This document shows, in pieces, positions 1-7,569 of a stretch of DNA of 64,000 bases. The stretch is from DASVHS01 sp038244815 (GTDB lineage Bacteria; Acidobacteriota; Thermoanaerobaculia; Gp7-AA8): NCBI GenBank assembly GCA_038244815.1, contig JBBRTB010000011.1, forward strand, positions 62,001 through 126,000, given 5' to 3'. The first letter of the stretch is position 1. Each line of letters starts with the position of its first letter. The notes beneath the pieces were generated by a model. The model was not told where the DNA came from. It was given only the letters and a program-made list of their open reading frames with translations, and did no database searches. The position numbers and the translations under genes were made by a program.

Positions 1-666
1 GCGGCGTATCACCCCGTGCCGCTGGAGACGAATCATTACGGTGCGGTGGCCTACATCCGGATTCCCTACTTCGAAAAAGGAAGCGAGGGGCAATTCCGCT
101 CCGCGCTCGAGAAGATCCGCAAGGACGGTGCGCGCAAGCTGATCGTCGATCTGCGGGGCAACGCCGGCGGTGATGTCGACGAGGCGATCGCTTCCGCCGA
201 CGATCTGCTCGCCGGCGGTCTCATCACGTCGATCGAGGGGCGGAAAGTGGAGCCGAAGCGCTGGCAGGCCGATCGAGCCACCGTGTATGACGGTGACGTC
301 GAGGTGCTGACCGATCCATCGACGGCGTCGGGCGCGGAGATCTTCGCCGCCGCCATTCGCGGCAACAACCGCGGCAAAGTCGTCGGCGTGACGACGTACG
401 GCAAGTCGATCGTGCAGCGCTTCATCCCCCTGCCCAGCGGCGGCGGCGTCTACATGACCGTCGCGCATTACACGACACCGGACATGAAGCCGATCAAGGA
501 AGCCGGTGTGCGTCCCGACGTCCTGGTGGACCTGACCTCTCTGGCGCTGCGCGATCCGAAAGACAAGAACTCGGCCGCAAAAGCGAACCAGCCTGATCTG
601 ATCCTCGAAAAGGCGCTGGCGTTGTTCGGAGAGCCCGCACCGGCGGCCGTGAAGAAAGCGGCGTAA
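1..666 (+). CDS. S41 family C-terminal processing peptidase, C-terminal part (5' end outside window)
   Basis: The frame is open from the first base, so the N-terminal part (signal, PDZ) lies upstream. The visible 221 residues hold the S41 catalytic core: the substrate-loop segment LIVDLRGNAGG, the catalytic Ser in TASGAEIF (visible residue 110, bases 328-330) and the catalytic Lys in TYGKSIVQ (visible residue 135, bases 403-405). The Ser-to-Lys spacing of 25 equals that of S430/K455 of E. coli Prc. Family members are periplasmic serine proteases that trim protein C-termini and often control cell-wall hydrolases. A YibQ-like gene begins 15 bases downstream, the ctpA-yibQ order seen next to EnvC/NlpD-type hydrolase activators in many bacteria. 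Confidence 0.93.
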   Translation, partial: AAYHPVPLETNHYGAVAYIRIPYFEKGSEGQFRSALEKIRKDGARKLIVDLRGNAGGDVDEAIASADDLLAGGLITSIEGRKVEPKRWQADRATVYDGDVEVLTDPSTASGAEIFAAAIRGNNRGKVVGVTTYGKSIVQRFIPLPSGGGVYMTVAHYTTPDMKPIKEAGVRPDVLVDLTSLALRDPKDKNSAAKANQPDLILEKALALFGEPAPAAVKKAA

Positions 667-680
667 AATCCAGCCAGCGA

Positions 681-1571
681 ATGCCTGGCAGGGAGGGGAC
701 TCGGCGCACTTCGTTCCGCACGATCGCGGCCCTGACCGCCGTTCCCATCGTCGGACTCTTTCTGATCGCCTGCTGGCTGCTGTTCCTCCGTTCCTCGAAG
801 CCGGCGGTGAACAAGGTCTCGGGCCTCGGGCCTCGGGCCTCGGTTGTCCCGCGACCTCAACCCAAACCGAGAACCGAGGACCGAGGCCCGGGGACCGAGG
901 CTTCCAAGCCACCGGCCCCCGCCATCGTCATCATCATCGACGACGTCGGCTATGGCGGTCAGCATCTCGATCGGGCCATGGCCATCGATCCCAACTTCAA
1001 CTTCGCCGTGCTGCCGAATTCGACGCGAGGATCGGAGGCGGCGGAACAACTGAACGAGCGAGGCTTCGAGATCCTCTGTCATCTGCCGATGCAGCCGCGG
1101 GACGGCAGAATCTCGCCGGGACCGCACGCGGTGCTGACGTCGATGTCTGACGGTGAGATCGCCAGCACCACGCGCGAGAACATCGCCGCGGTGCCGCACG
1201 CGCGCGGAGTCAACAACCACATGGGATCGCTGGCCACCGCCGACCGGCGGGTGATGACCGACGTCATGCGCGCTCTGCCACAGGGAATGTATTTCATCGA
1301 CTCGAAAACGGGTGGCCGCTCGATCGCGGCGGAGGTGGCGCGGGAACTGAATGTGAGGACGGCCACGCGGCAGGTCTTTCTCGACGATGTTCTGACCGAT
1401 GCGGGCGTGAGGAAGCAGCTGGCGCTGTTGTCGGCGGCAGCGAAGAGCAAGGGAGTGGCCATCGGCATCGGACATCCGCACGACGTGACGCTGCGCGTTC
1501 TGGAGGCGGAAGTGCCCCTTCTTCGCGCGCGCGGATTCCATTTCGTGCGCGCCAGCGAAGTCGTGAACTGA
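681..1571 (+). CDS. Divergent polysaccharide deacetylase (YibQ/DUF610 family)
   Basis: A 296-residue protein with a short cytoplasmic start, one membrane anchor (about residues 15-37), a low-complexity linker, and then a NodB-fold domain. Family signatures visible are VIIIDDVGYGG, FAVLPNSTRGSEAA, ILCHLPMQP, GVNNHMGSLATAD and FIDSKTG. The family is thought to act on envelope polysaccharide in the periplasm; the exact substrate is unknown. The gene sits 15 bases after the S41 peptidase and 1 base before the next gene, so it is probably in one operon with both. Oddity: the linker (about residues 46-75) is encoded by an iterated 7-base repeat that also occurs in intergenic DNA of this window. Confidence 0.9.
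   Translation: MPGREGTRRTSFRTIAALTAVPIVGLFLIACWLLFLRSSKPAVNKVSGLGPRASVVPRPQPKPRTEDRGPGTEASKPPAPAIVIIIDDVGYGGQHLDRAMAIDPNFNFAVLPNSTRGSEAAEQLNERGFEILCHLPMQPRDGRISPGPHAVLTSMSDGEIASTTRENIAAVPHARGVNNHMGSLATADRRVMTDVMRALPQGMYFIDSKTGGRSIAAEVARELNVRTATRQVFLDDVLTDAGVRKQLALLSAAAKSKGVAIGIGHPHDVTLRVLEAEVPLLRARGFHFVRASEVVN
818..901. repeat. Iterated 7-base repeat pair inside a coding region
   Basis: CTCGGGC units run at 818-843 and inverted GAGGACC/GAGGCCC units at 871-901, separated by about 27 bases. Because 7 and 3 are coprime, the unit reads as the same heptapeptide (GLGPRAS or its permutations) in any frame and carries no stop. It encodes the linker of the polysaccharide deacetylase. Confidence 0.8.
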
Positions 1572-1572
1572 C

Positions 1573-2316
1573 GTGCTGCTCGCTCTCTTCACGATCGAGC
1601 TCGCCACTGGCCTTCTTCTCTTTCTTCCGCTCGTCGGCCGGCGCAACGCCGGGGTGAAGTTCTACCGGCTCGTGCTGATCGTCAGCGGCGTGCTCGCGGT
1701 GGTGGCGATCGCCGCGCACCTCGGCGCCGGCCGGCAGCGTCTGGCGAGTTTCGATGCGGCCGCGCTCGTGCTGACGGCTGTCGTCTGGTTCGTGCTGCGC
1801 TATCCGAAGCGGACCGTATTCCGGCTCTCCGCGCTGTTGCTGGGGATCGCCTATGTGCTGGCGTCGATCGCGGCCTGGGACGCCGCCGTTCATCCATCGA
1901 CGATGATCTGGTCGGCCCTCGGATCCCTGTCGACGGTGGCCCTGCTTGGAAGCGTGGGTCTGGCCATGACGCTCGGTCACTGGTATCTCGTGGTGCGCGG
2001 GATGCCCATCGATCCGCTGAAGCGGCTGACCATCGCCACGCTCGTGGCAGCCGTCGCCAAGTTACTGTTGGTCGTTACGGCGATTCTGGCAGGGGGAGCG
2101 TGGCACGAGGTAGCGGTCCGCCAGGGCATCTTCTTCTGGATGCGCGCGGGATGGGGCCTGTGCGGCCCTCTGCTCCTGTTTCCGATGGTGTGGGGGACCG
2201 TGAAGATCCGCTCGACCATGGCGGCGACCGGGATCCTCTACGTCGATGTGGTGGCGGTGGTGATCGGCGAAGTGCTGGGAGGGTGGCTGTCGGCGATCGT
2301 GCACCTGCCGGTGTGA
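1573..2316 (+). CDS. Multi-pass membrane protein, function unknown
   Basis: 247 residues, starting at GTG one base after the stop of the deacetylase gene. About seven hydrophobic helices are visible across the whole length. Conserved-looking features are LGHWYLVVRGMP (about residue 135-146), MRAGWGLCGPLLLFPMVWG and a final GEVLGGWLS helix. I do not recognise the family. Its place in the S41/YibQ operon suggests an envelope role, but that is inference only. The next gene has its own possible promoter, so the operon probably ends here. Confidence 0.75.
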   Translation: MLLALFTIELATGLLLFLPLVGRRNAGVKFYRLVLIVSGVLAVVAIAAHLGAGRQRLASFDAAALVLTAVVWFVLRYPKRTVFRLSALLLGIAYVLASIAAWDAAVHPSTMIWSALGSLSTVALLGSVGLAMTLGHWYLVVRGMPIDPLKRLTIATLVAAVAKLLLVVTAILAGGAWHEVAVRQGIFFWMRAGWGLCGPLLLFPMVWGTVKIRSTMAATGILYVDVVAVVIGEVLGGWLSAIVHLPV

Positions 2317-2327
2317 GCGGACCGGCG

Positions 2328-2333
2328 TATAGT
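2328..2333 (+). promoter_or_regulatory. Possible -10 element (TATAGT) for the DUF4412 gene
   Basis: TATAGT lies 42 bases before the ATG at 2376, in the short gap after the membrane-protein gene. No convincing -35 was found at 16-18 bases. Confidence 0.3.
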
Positions 2334-2375
2334 CATCACTCCACCATCGATGTGGTACGTACCTCAGGAGATTCG

Positions 2376-3176
2376 ATGAAAATCAGGAACCGGGCTCTCG
2401 CTGTGCTGTTGCTTTCATTCACCGTCCCCGCGCTGGCCCAGGATCTGACCATCGTCTCGAAGGTCACGAAAGACGGCGCTCCGGCCGGGACCGCCGTCAG
2501 CTACATCGCCAGCGATCACGTCCGCATGTCGCAGGGCGACGGCCGCGAGACGATCGTCGACTTGAAGTCGGGACAGATGACCACGCTCGACGGCAAGAAG
2601 AAGACCTACTACGTCATCACCCGTGAGGACATGGATGCCATGGCCGCCCGGATGCGTGAGCAGATGAACAGCCCGGAGATGAAGCAGGCGCAGGAAAAGA
2701 TGAAGAACATGCCGCCGGAACAGCGGGAGCGGATGGACGCGGCCATGAGCATGTTCAAGTTCGATGTGAGCAAGTCGGGCACCACGCGCAAGATCGCCGG
2801 TTACACGTGCGAGAACTGGAAGGTGAGCATGGGCCGCGTCTCGACGACCGAGGAGTGCCTGACGGAGGAGTTGAAGTTTCCGGCTCAGGCCTGGACGATG
2901 TACCGCGGGTTCGCCGACAGCATGAAGAGCGTCATGAGCGCGATGGGGCCGATGGCGAAGAGTGCGGCCGACATGCAGGAACAGTTCAAGAAGATGAAGG
3001 GGTTTCCGCTGGCGAACACCACCACCATCGATCTCATGGGGCACAAATCGGTTACGTCGACCGAGGTGACCGAAGTGCGGCGCGGTCCGATTCCGTCATC
3101 GGCATGGGAGGTTCCGGCCGGTTACACAAAGGTCGAGAACCCGATGAACAAAGCGATGGCTCGACCGCGGCGCTGA
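2376..3176 (+). CDS. Exported DUF4412-like protein
   Basis: 266 residues, with AGGAG about 5 bases before the ATG. The Sec signal is MKIRNRALAVLLLSFTVPALA, followed by a beta-rich segment (residues about 25-80), a Met/Lys/Glu-rich helical stretch (about 85-130, MAARMREQMNSPEMKQAQEK), and a C-terminal segment with TCENW, TEECLTEE and a final WEVPAGYTKV. The pattern of an exported protein asking how a substance is bound and released, ending in '.. W..P.GY', is typical of the DUF4412 family, whose function is unknown. The ATG at 2376 is preferred over longer upstream readings because it has a ribosome binding site and a signal peptide. It converges with the DinB-like gene 7 bases away. Confidence 0.8.
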   Translation: MKIRNRALAVLLLSFTVPALAQDLTIVSKVTKDGAPAGTAVSYIASDHVRMSQGDGRETIVDLKSGQMTTLDGKKKTYYVITREDMDAMAARMREQMNSPEMKQAQEKMKNMPPEQRERMDAAMSMFKFDVSKSGTTRKIAGYTCENWKVSMGRVSTTEECLTEELKFPAQAWTMYRGFADSMKSVMSAMGPMAKSAADMQEQFKKMKGFPLANTTTIDLMGHKSVTSTEVTEVRRGPIPSSAWEVPAGYTKVENPMNKAMARPRR

Positions 3177-3183
3177 CCGAAGC

Positions 3184-3684
3184 TCAACTCGAGGGCAACT
3201 GTTTCTGATGGTGCTGGATGTGCCGCGCGCACACCAGGAGAGCGTCGCGCATGTTCATCCGTCCGAAGTAGGCGTGAGTGAAGTGCGAGCTCTCACTCAC
3301 GGCGACCGCCGCGGTGAATGCGGCGGCACGATCGCGAAAGCGGGCGATGGCTGCCGCCTGATCGAGATCCGTGCGCGCCGGCCTGACCTCGCGCGGCGCC
3401 GGCGCCCCTTGCGGAAAGATGCCTCGACCGAGCAGCGTACGCATCACCGTCCACCGCAGATAGAGCCGCTGCCACCATTTCGTGCGTATGGCCATGCCCG
3501 CGCCGCCGGCAAGCTCCCGGAGGGCCACGTCGTAGGTGAGGCTCAGGTGCTCCAGCACATCCGCCGGCGCCCACTTGCTGCCGGCGCGAACGACCAGCCA
3601 TTTCTCCGCGGGAACCTTCCCGGCCACCGACGACAGCTCGGCCGCGGCGTCGGCATGGAGTTGCTGGGCCTCGCTCCAGTTCAT
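3184..3684 (-). CDS. DinB-like / DUF1569-type four-helix metal-binding protein
   Basis: 166 residues. The putative metal ligands are the His in VLEHLSLTYD (about residue 47) and the pair in CARHIQHHQKQL near the C-terminus, the usual three-His arrangement of the DinB/YfiT superfamily. These proteins are cytoplasmic four-helix bundles, and many act as metal-dependent thiol transferases, but the substrate cannot be deduced. The ATG lies only 8 bases after a TATGAT hexamer with no Shine-Dalgarno, pointing to leaderless expression. It ends in convergence with the DUF4412 gene. Confidence 0.82.
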   Translation of the reverse strand: MNWSEAQQLHADAAAELSSVAGKVPAEKWLVVRAGSKWAPADVLEHLSLTYDVALRELAGGAGMAIRTKWWQRLYLRWTVMRTLLGRGIFPQGAPAPREVRPARTDLDQAAAIARFRDRAAAFTAAVAVSESSHFTHAYFGRMNMRDALLVCARHIQHHQKQLPSS

Positions 3685-3692
3685 GGCCGGCG

Positions 3693-3698
3693 ATCATA
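3693..3698 (-). promoter_or_regulatory. -10 element (TATGAT) 8 bases from a start codon
   Basis: On the minus strand the order is TATGAT, CGCCGGCC, ATG, leaving room for a 5' leader of at most about 2 bases. The same arrangement occurs before the cytochrome c gene (48867) and others here. Confidence 0.5.
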
Positions 3699-3720
3699 TC
3701 TTTGATAGAGTCGCGGGCCG

Positions 3721-4782
3721 ATGGCGTCCGTCACCTTCCTTCACGTAGCCAAGCGTTTTGGCAGCGTTTCGGTCATCGAAGACATGAACCTCGCCGTCGA
3801 GGATCACGAGTTCATGGTGCTGGTCGGACCATCGGGATGCGGGAAGTCGACGGCGCTGCGGATGATCGCCGGGCTGGAGGAGATTTCGGAAGGCGAGATC
3901 AGGATCGGCGACCGCGTGGTCAACGATCTGCAGCCGAAGGACCGCGATACGGCCATGGTCTTTCAGAACTATGCGCTTTATCCGCACATGAGCGTGCGCG
4001 AGAACATCGAGTTCGGCCTGCGCATGCGCAAGACTCCCCGCCCGGAGATGGACCGCCGCGTCAAACAGGCCGCCGAGATCCTGGGCATCGACCCTCTGTT
4101 CGATCGCAAGCCGAAACAGCTCTCGGGCGGGCAGCGCCAGCGAGTGGCCGTGGCCCGGGCCATCGTGCGCAACCCGGCGGTATTCCTGTTCGACGAGCCG
4201 CTCTCGAACCTCGACGCCAAAATGCGCGGGCAGATGCGCGCGGAGATCACGAAACTGCAGCAGCGGCTGGCCACCACGTCGGTCTACGTCACGCACGACC
4301 AGATCGAGGCGATGACGATGGGACACCGGATCGCCGTGATGCGGGAAGGGAAGATCCAGCAGGTGGGGACACCGCTGGAGGTCTACGATAAACCGGCCAA
4401 CGTCTTCGTCGCCCAGTTCATCGGCACGCCGCCGATGAATTTCTTCGACGCCGTGATGAGCGGAGGCACGCTACGCGCCGCGGGGTTCACGCTGCCGGCC
4501 CCGCCCGGCGCGAGCGAAGGCGCTGTGCGCGTGGGCATCCGCCCGGAGAACATCCTGGAGCCGTCCACCCCGGCGCGCGGCAGGACGGCCACGGTGCACG
4601 GCATCGTCGACATGGTCGAACCCATCGGACACGAGGCGGTCGTGCACACCCGGGTCGGTGAGGGCACGCTGGTCTCTTCGTTCGATGCGCACAACACGCC
4701 GCGACTGGGCGACGCCGTCGATCTGGTCATCGAGCTCGACGGTCTGCATCTCTTCGATGCGACCACCGAGCAGCGGCTCTGA
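3721..4782 (+). CDS. ABC transporter ATP-binding protein, UgpC/MalK type
   Basis: 353 residues. Walker A is GPSGCGKST (about residue 38), the Q-loop MVFQNYALYPHMSV, the ABC signature LSGGQRQRVAVARAIVR, Walker B VFLFDEPLSNLDA and the H-loop YVTHDQIEAMTM. The C-terminal TOBE/OB part contains VGIRPENI. This matches ATPases of CUT1 carbohydrate or glycerol-3-phosphate importers, which often serve several permeases. No permease or binding protein of that class is adjacent, so it is an orphan that probably pairs with a distant transporter. The start follows GATAGAGT by 9 bases and has no clear ribosome binding site. Confidence 0.93.
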   Translation: MASVTFLHVAKRFGSVSVIEDMNLAVEDHEFMVLVGPSGCGKSTALRMIAGLEEISEGEIRIGDRVVNDLQPKDRDTAMVFQNYALYPHMSVRENIEFGLRMRKTPRPEMDRRVKQAAEILGIDPLFDRKPKQLSGGQRQRVAVARAIVRNPAVFLFDEPLSNLDAKMRGQMRAEITKLQQRLATTSVYVTHDQIEAMTMGHRIAVMREGKIQQVGTPLEVYDKPANVFVAQFIGTPPMNFFDAVMSGGTLRAAGFTLPAPPGASEGAVRVGIRPENILEPSTPARGRTATVHGIVDMVEPIGHEAVVHTRVGEGTLVSSFDAHNTPRLGDAVDLVIELDGLHLFDATTEQRL

Positions 4783-4807
4783 TCCGAGGCCCGAGGCCCG
4801 AGCCTCA
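4783..4807. repeat. Short GAGGCCC repeat between convergent genes
   Basis: Three iterated CGAGGCC-type units directly follow the ATPase stop and contain the TGA of the convergent zinc-ribbon gene (4805-4807). Same family as 818-901, 5244-5324 and 28388-28540. Confidence 0.6.
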
Positions 4808-5329
4808 GCGGTGGCCCTCTTCCGCGCCCGGCGGCGCCTGGCCATATACGTGACGATCGTGAATGACGAGATCGAATGGCTTGATGGCCGGATTCTCGCG
4901 ATACCCGCGGTGCACGGCCTGGCACTCATAGCAGACGATCACGTTCTTCACAAAGCGCCAGACCACGTAGTCGAGCACGGTCACACCGATGAGCGGCCAG
5001 ATCGTCCAGGGGACGAACGCCGCGCCGGCCACGACGAGCGCGATTCCGGTGGCGCGGTTGAAGTCCTTCTGGAAGTAGAGCTCCTCGTGACCGCACGCCG
5101 CACAGCTCGAGATCACCGCTTCGGCGGAAGGAGCGCTGACCGTCGAGGCAGCACCGCAGTAGTGGCACGGGCGTGCCTCCCCGTCGCGTGAGAGACGGCG
5201 ACCGCAGTGAGGACAGAGGAAGTTGACCGTGGCGATAACAGCAGGCCTCGGGCCTCGGGCCTCGGGCCTCGGGTTAACCCTGGAGGGCGGGTCCGAGGCC
5301 TGAGGCCCGAGGCCTGAGGCCTCGTTCAC
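4805..5329 (-). CDS. Zinc-ribbon membrane protein coupled to EF-P
   Basis: 174 residues if it starts at the GTG at 5327-5329, which overlaps the efp stop by 3 bases (GTGA). Conserved protein begins at about residue 30 with FLCPHCGRR, then PCHYCG, SSCAACGHEELYF, two adjacent membrane helices (about residues 90-125) and VIVCYECQAVHRGY. There are four CxxC pairs in total, so probably two zinc ribbons flanking a hairpin in the membrane. Function unknown. Between the GTG and the first Cys the sequence is the iterated repeat of 5244-5324, and no ATG, GTG or TTG is present after it. Either the repeat is translated or an atypical start is used; the 5' end is uncertain. Confidence 0.7.
   Translation of the reverse strand: MNEASGLGPQASDPPSRVNPRPEARGPRPAVIATVNFLCPHCGRRLSRDGEARPCHYCGAASTVSAPSAEAVISSCAACGHEELYFQKDFNRATGIALVVAGAAFVPWTIWPLIGVTVLDYVVWRFVKNVIVCYECQAVHRGYRENPAIKPFDLVIHDRHVYGQAPPGAEEGHR
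5244..5324. repeat. Iterated CTCGGGC / GAGGCCT inverted repeat pair
   Basis: Four CTCGGGC units (5244-5272) face GAGGCCT/GAGGCCC units (5294-5323) across a GGTTAACC-containing centre. They could form a long hairpin between efp and the zinc-ribbon gene, overlapping the presumed 5' end of the latter. Confidence 0.8.
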
Positions 5330-5883
5330 TTCGCCCGCTCCAGATAGCGGTTGTCGGTCGGATCGACGATGATCTCTTCGCCGTCGGTCACGAACGGGGG
5401 GACCTGCACGACCACCCCGTTTTCGAGCGTGGCCGGTTTGTACGATGCGGAAGCGGTGGCGCCTTTCACCATCGGCTCGGTGGTCTTGATCTTCGCTTTG
5501 AGCGTCTTCGGCAGCTCGATGCCGATCGGCCGCGTATCGTGAAACTGCACCTGCAGCTTGAGTCCGGCCGCCAGCCACGACGCGGCATCACCGAGATCGT
5601 CCTCGCTGATCTCCACCTGCTCGTAGTTCTCGGTGTTCATGAAGTGGTGGGCCTGCCCGTCGGAGTAGAGGTATTCCATCTCGTGCTGGGTGATGTAGGC
5701 AGGCTCGATTGGGTCCTGTGACCTGAAGCGATGCTCGAACTGGTTGCCTGTCCGAAGATTGCGCAGTTTAGCCTGCACCATCGCCCGGAGATTGCCGGGG
5801 GTGTGGTGGCGGAACTCCATCACCCGGCAGAGGTCTCCGTTGAACATGATCACGATGCCTTTGCGAATATCGTTGGCCTGCAT
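5326..5883 (-). CDS. efp: Translation elongation factor P
   Basis: 185 residues, the normal EF-P length. KOW-like domain I (residues 1-65) includes VMEFRHHTPGNLRAM and KLRNLRTG; the OB domains include EYLYSDGQAHHFMN, GIELP and the C-terminal VPPFVTDGEEIIVDP. EF-P binds ribosomes stalled at polyproline and promotes peptide bond formation. The tip residue usually Lys (K34 in E. coli, K32 in B. subtilis) or Arg is Asn31 here, with Arg at 33, so the known beta-lysyl, rhamnosyl or aminopentanol modifications of that position are not possible. The start at 5881-5883 is chosen by homology; upstream in-frame sequence is not conserved-looking. Confidence 0.95.
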   Translation of the reverse strand: MQANDIRKGIVIMFNGDLCRVMEFRHHTPGNLRAMVQAKLRNLRTGNQFEHRFRSQDPIEPAYITQHEMEYLYSDGQAHHFMNTENYEQVEISEDDLGDAASWLAAGLKLQVQFHDTRPIGIELPKTLKAKIKTTEPMVKGATASASYKPATLENGVVVQVPPFVTDGEEIIVDPTDNRYLERAK

Positions 5884-5960
5884 GAAGCGGTGGATCCTTT
5901 CAGTTAGACTCTCGTGTCCTTGATGGCGCGCGCATTCTAGCTGCGGCGCGGGAGAATCGC

Positions 5961-7097
5961 ATGCGTAAATTGCTTGTAGCCGTCGCCTTGGCGGTTGTTG
6001 GCTGCCAGGCCGGCCGCGAATCGCAAACGGCGCGTCAGAGCGCCGAAATTCCAATCGGTGTGTACGCGGCGCTCACCGGGCCGGAGGCAGCGTTCGGGAC
6101 GGCCACGGTGCAGGGCGAGCAGCTCGCCGCCGATCAGATCAACGCCGCCGGCGGAATCCTCGGCCGCAAGGTCCACCTCTACATCGAGGACGACCAGGGC
6201 AAAGCGGAGGAAGCGGCCTCGGTGGTGACGAAGCTCATCACCAGCAACAGCGTCGTGGCTATCCTCGGAGAGAACTCGTCCAATCAGTCCCTGGCCGCGG
6301 CGCCGATCTGCCAGTCCAGCAGGATCCCCATGATTTCCCCGTCGTCGACGAATCCGGCCGTCACGCAGAAGGGCGACTTCATCTTCCGCGTCTGCTTCAC
6401 CGACCCCTATCAGGGCAAGGCGCTGGCCTCGTTCGTTCACGACAATCTGCACGCAAAAACGGCCGGCGTTCTCGTCGACCGGAAGAACGACTACTCCGTC
6501 GGCCTGGCCGAGTTCTTCACGAAGGAATTCACAGCCATGGGCGGCAAGGTCGTGGCCGAACAGAGCTACTCAGGAGGCGATACCGAGTTCCGCCCTCAGC
6601 TCACCACGATCAAAGCGGCCCGGCCGGATGTCTTGTTCCTTCCCGGTTTCTACACCGACGTCGGCCAGATCGCCATCCAGGCGCGCGACTCCGGCATCAC
6701 CGTGCCGTTCGTCGGCGGTGACGGATGGGATTCACCGACGGTCATTCAGATCGGCGGCAAATCCGTCGACAACTCGTACTTTTCCGATCACTACTTCGTC
6801 GGTGACCCACGGCCGGTGGTTCAGAAGTTCGTCACCGAGATCCGCAAGCGCTCCGGCAGGAACCCCGAGGCCAATGCGGCCCTCGGTTATGACGCCATGC
6901 AGATCCTGGCGGCGGCCATCCGCAAGGCCGGATCGCTGGACGGTCAGAAGGTCCGCGATGCCATCGCTTCGACGAGCGACTACCAGGGTGTATCCGGCAC
7001 GATCACGATGGGTCCGACACGCGATCCCATCAAGCCCGTGGCCATCATCCGGATCGAGAACGGTCAGATGACCTTCGCGGCGTGGGTGAAACCGTAG
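5961..7097 (+). CDS. Branched-chain amino-acid-type ABC substrate-binding lipoprotein (LivK-like)
   Basis: 378 residues. The lipobox VVGC (Cys15) follows a short signal, so the mature form is a lipid-anchored periplasmic protein. Type I periplasmic-binding fold signatures are IPIGVYAALTGPEAAFG, INAAGGILGRKV, DDQGKAEEAASVVTKLI, ENSSNQSLAAAPICQ and, in the second lobe, GGDGWDS. The family binds branched-chain amino acids, amides or aromatic acids. No livHMGF permease or ATPase genes adjoin, so it is an orphan that may serve a distant transporter or a sensor. It is divergent from efp with 77 bases between, and GGGAGA precedes the ATG. Confidence 0.92.
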   Translation: MRKLLVAVALAVVGCQAGRESQTARQSAEIPIGVYAALTGPEAAFGTATVQGEQLAADQINAAGGILGRKVHLYIEDDQGKAEEAASVVTKLITSNSVVAILGENSSNQSLAAAPICQSSRIPMISPSSTNPAVTQKGDFIFRVCFTDPYQGKALASFVHDNLHAKTAGVLVDRKNDYSVGLAEFFTKEFTAMGGKVVAEQSYSGGDTEFRPQLTTIKAARPDVLFLPGFYTDVGQIAIQARDSGITVPFVGGDGWDSPTVIQIGGKSVDNSYFSDHYFVGDPRPVVQKFVTEIRKRSGRNPEANAALGYDAMQILAAAIRKAGSLDGQKVRDAIASTSDYQGVSGTITMGPTRDPIKPVAIIRIENGQMTFAAWVKP

Positions 7098-7129
7098 AAA
7101 CCGCTATCATTCGCCGAAAAGGAGAAACC

Positions 7130-7558
7130 ATGAGATTGCGTACCCTTGCGCTCTGTACTCTCGTGCTCGCGCTGACCACCCCGCTGCTCGCGGCCGAGGC
7201 CAGGAGTCCCATGAAGGCCGGCAAATGGCAGATCACCATCACCATGGACATGCCGAACATCCCGATGAAGTTGCCGCCGGTGACCATCACCAAGTGCGTG
7301 ACCGAGGAGCAGGCCGAACGCCCCGAGCCGCCAAAGGGAAGCAAGGGCGACGACTGCAAGATCAGCGACTACAACCTCAGCGGCAACACGGTGACGTGGA
7401 AAGTGGTTTGCGAGAAAGAGAACACGACCGGCGAGGGGAAGATCACCTTCAGCTCCGAGTCGTACGACGGCGAGGCCCACATGAAAATGGGCGAGATAGA
7501 GATGACGCAGAAGTTCGCTGGGAAGTATCTCGGTGCCTGTGACGGCAGCGAAAAGTAG
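7130..7558 (+). CDS. Exported DUF3617-like protein
   Basis: 142 residues. The ATG at 7130 has AAAAGGAGA just upstream. The Sec signal is MRLRTLALCTLVLALTTPLLA. The mature part reads as the DUF3617 pattern: KAGKWQITITMDMPN, an early CVTEEQ cysteine, then DCKISDY and VVCEKE, ending with KYLGACDG. Four Cys suggest two disulfides, consistent with the periplasm. Function unknown. The gene follows the binding protein by 32 bases with a possible TATCAT element in between, and converges with the M16 peptidase gene 11 bases away. Confidence 0.82.
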   Translation: MRLRTLALCTLVLALTTPLLAAEARSPMKAGKWQITITMDMPNIPMKLPPVTITKCVTEEQAERPEPPKGSKGDDCKISDYNLSGNTVTWKVVCEKENTTGEGKITFSSESYDGEAHMKMGEIEMTQKFAGKYLGACDGSEK

Positions 7559-7569
7559 AGTGCTGCTTC

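Noticed and set aside
2100..2375. Extension of the DUF4412 frame into the membrane-protein gene
   Set aside because: ATG at 2376 has a ribosome binding site and signal peptide, while the extension is a shadow.
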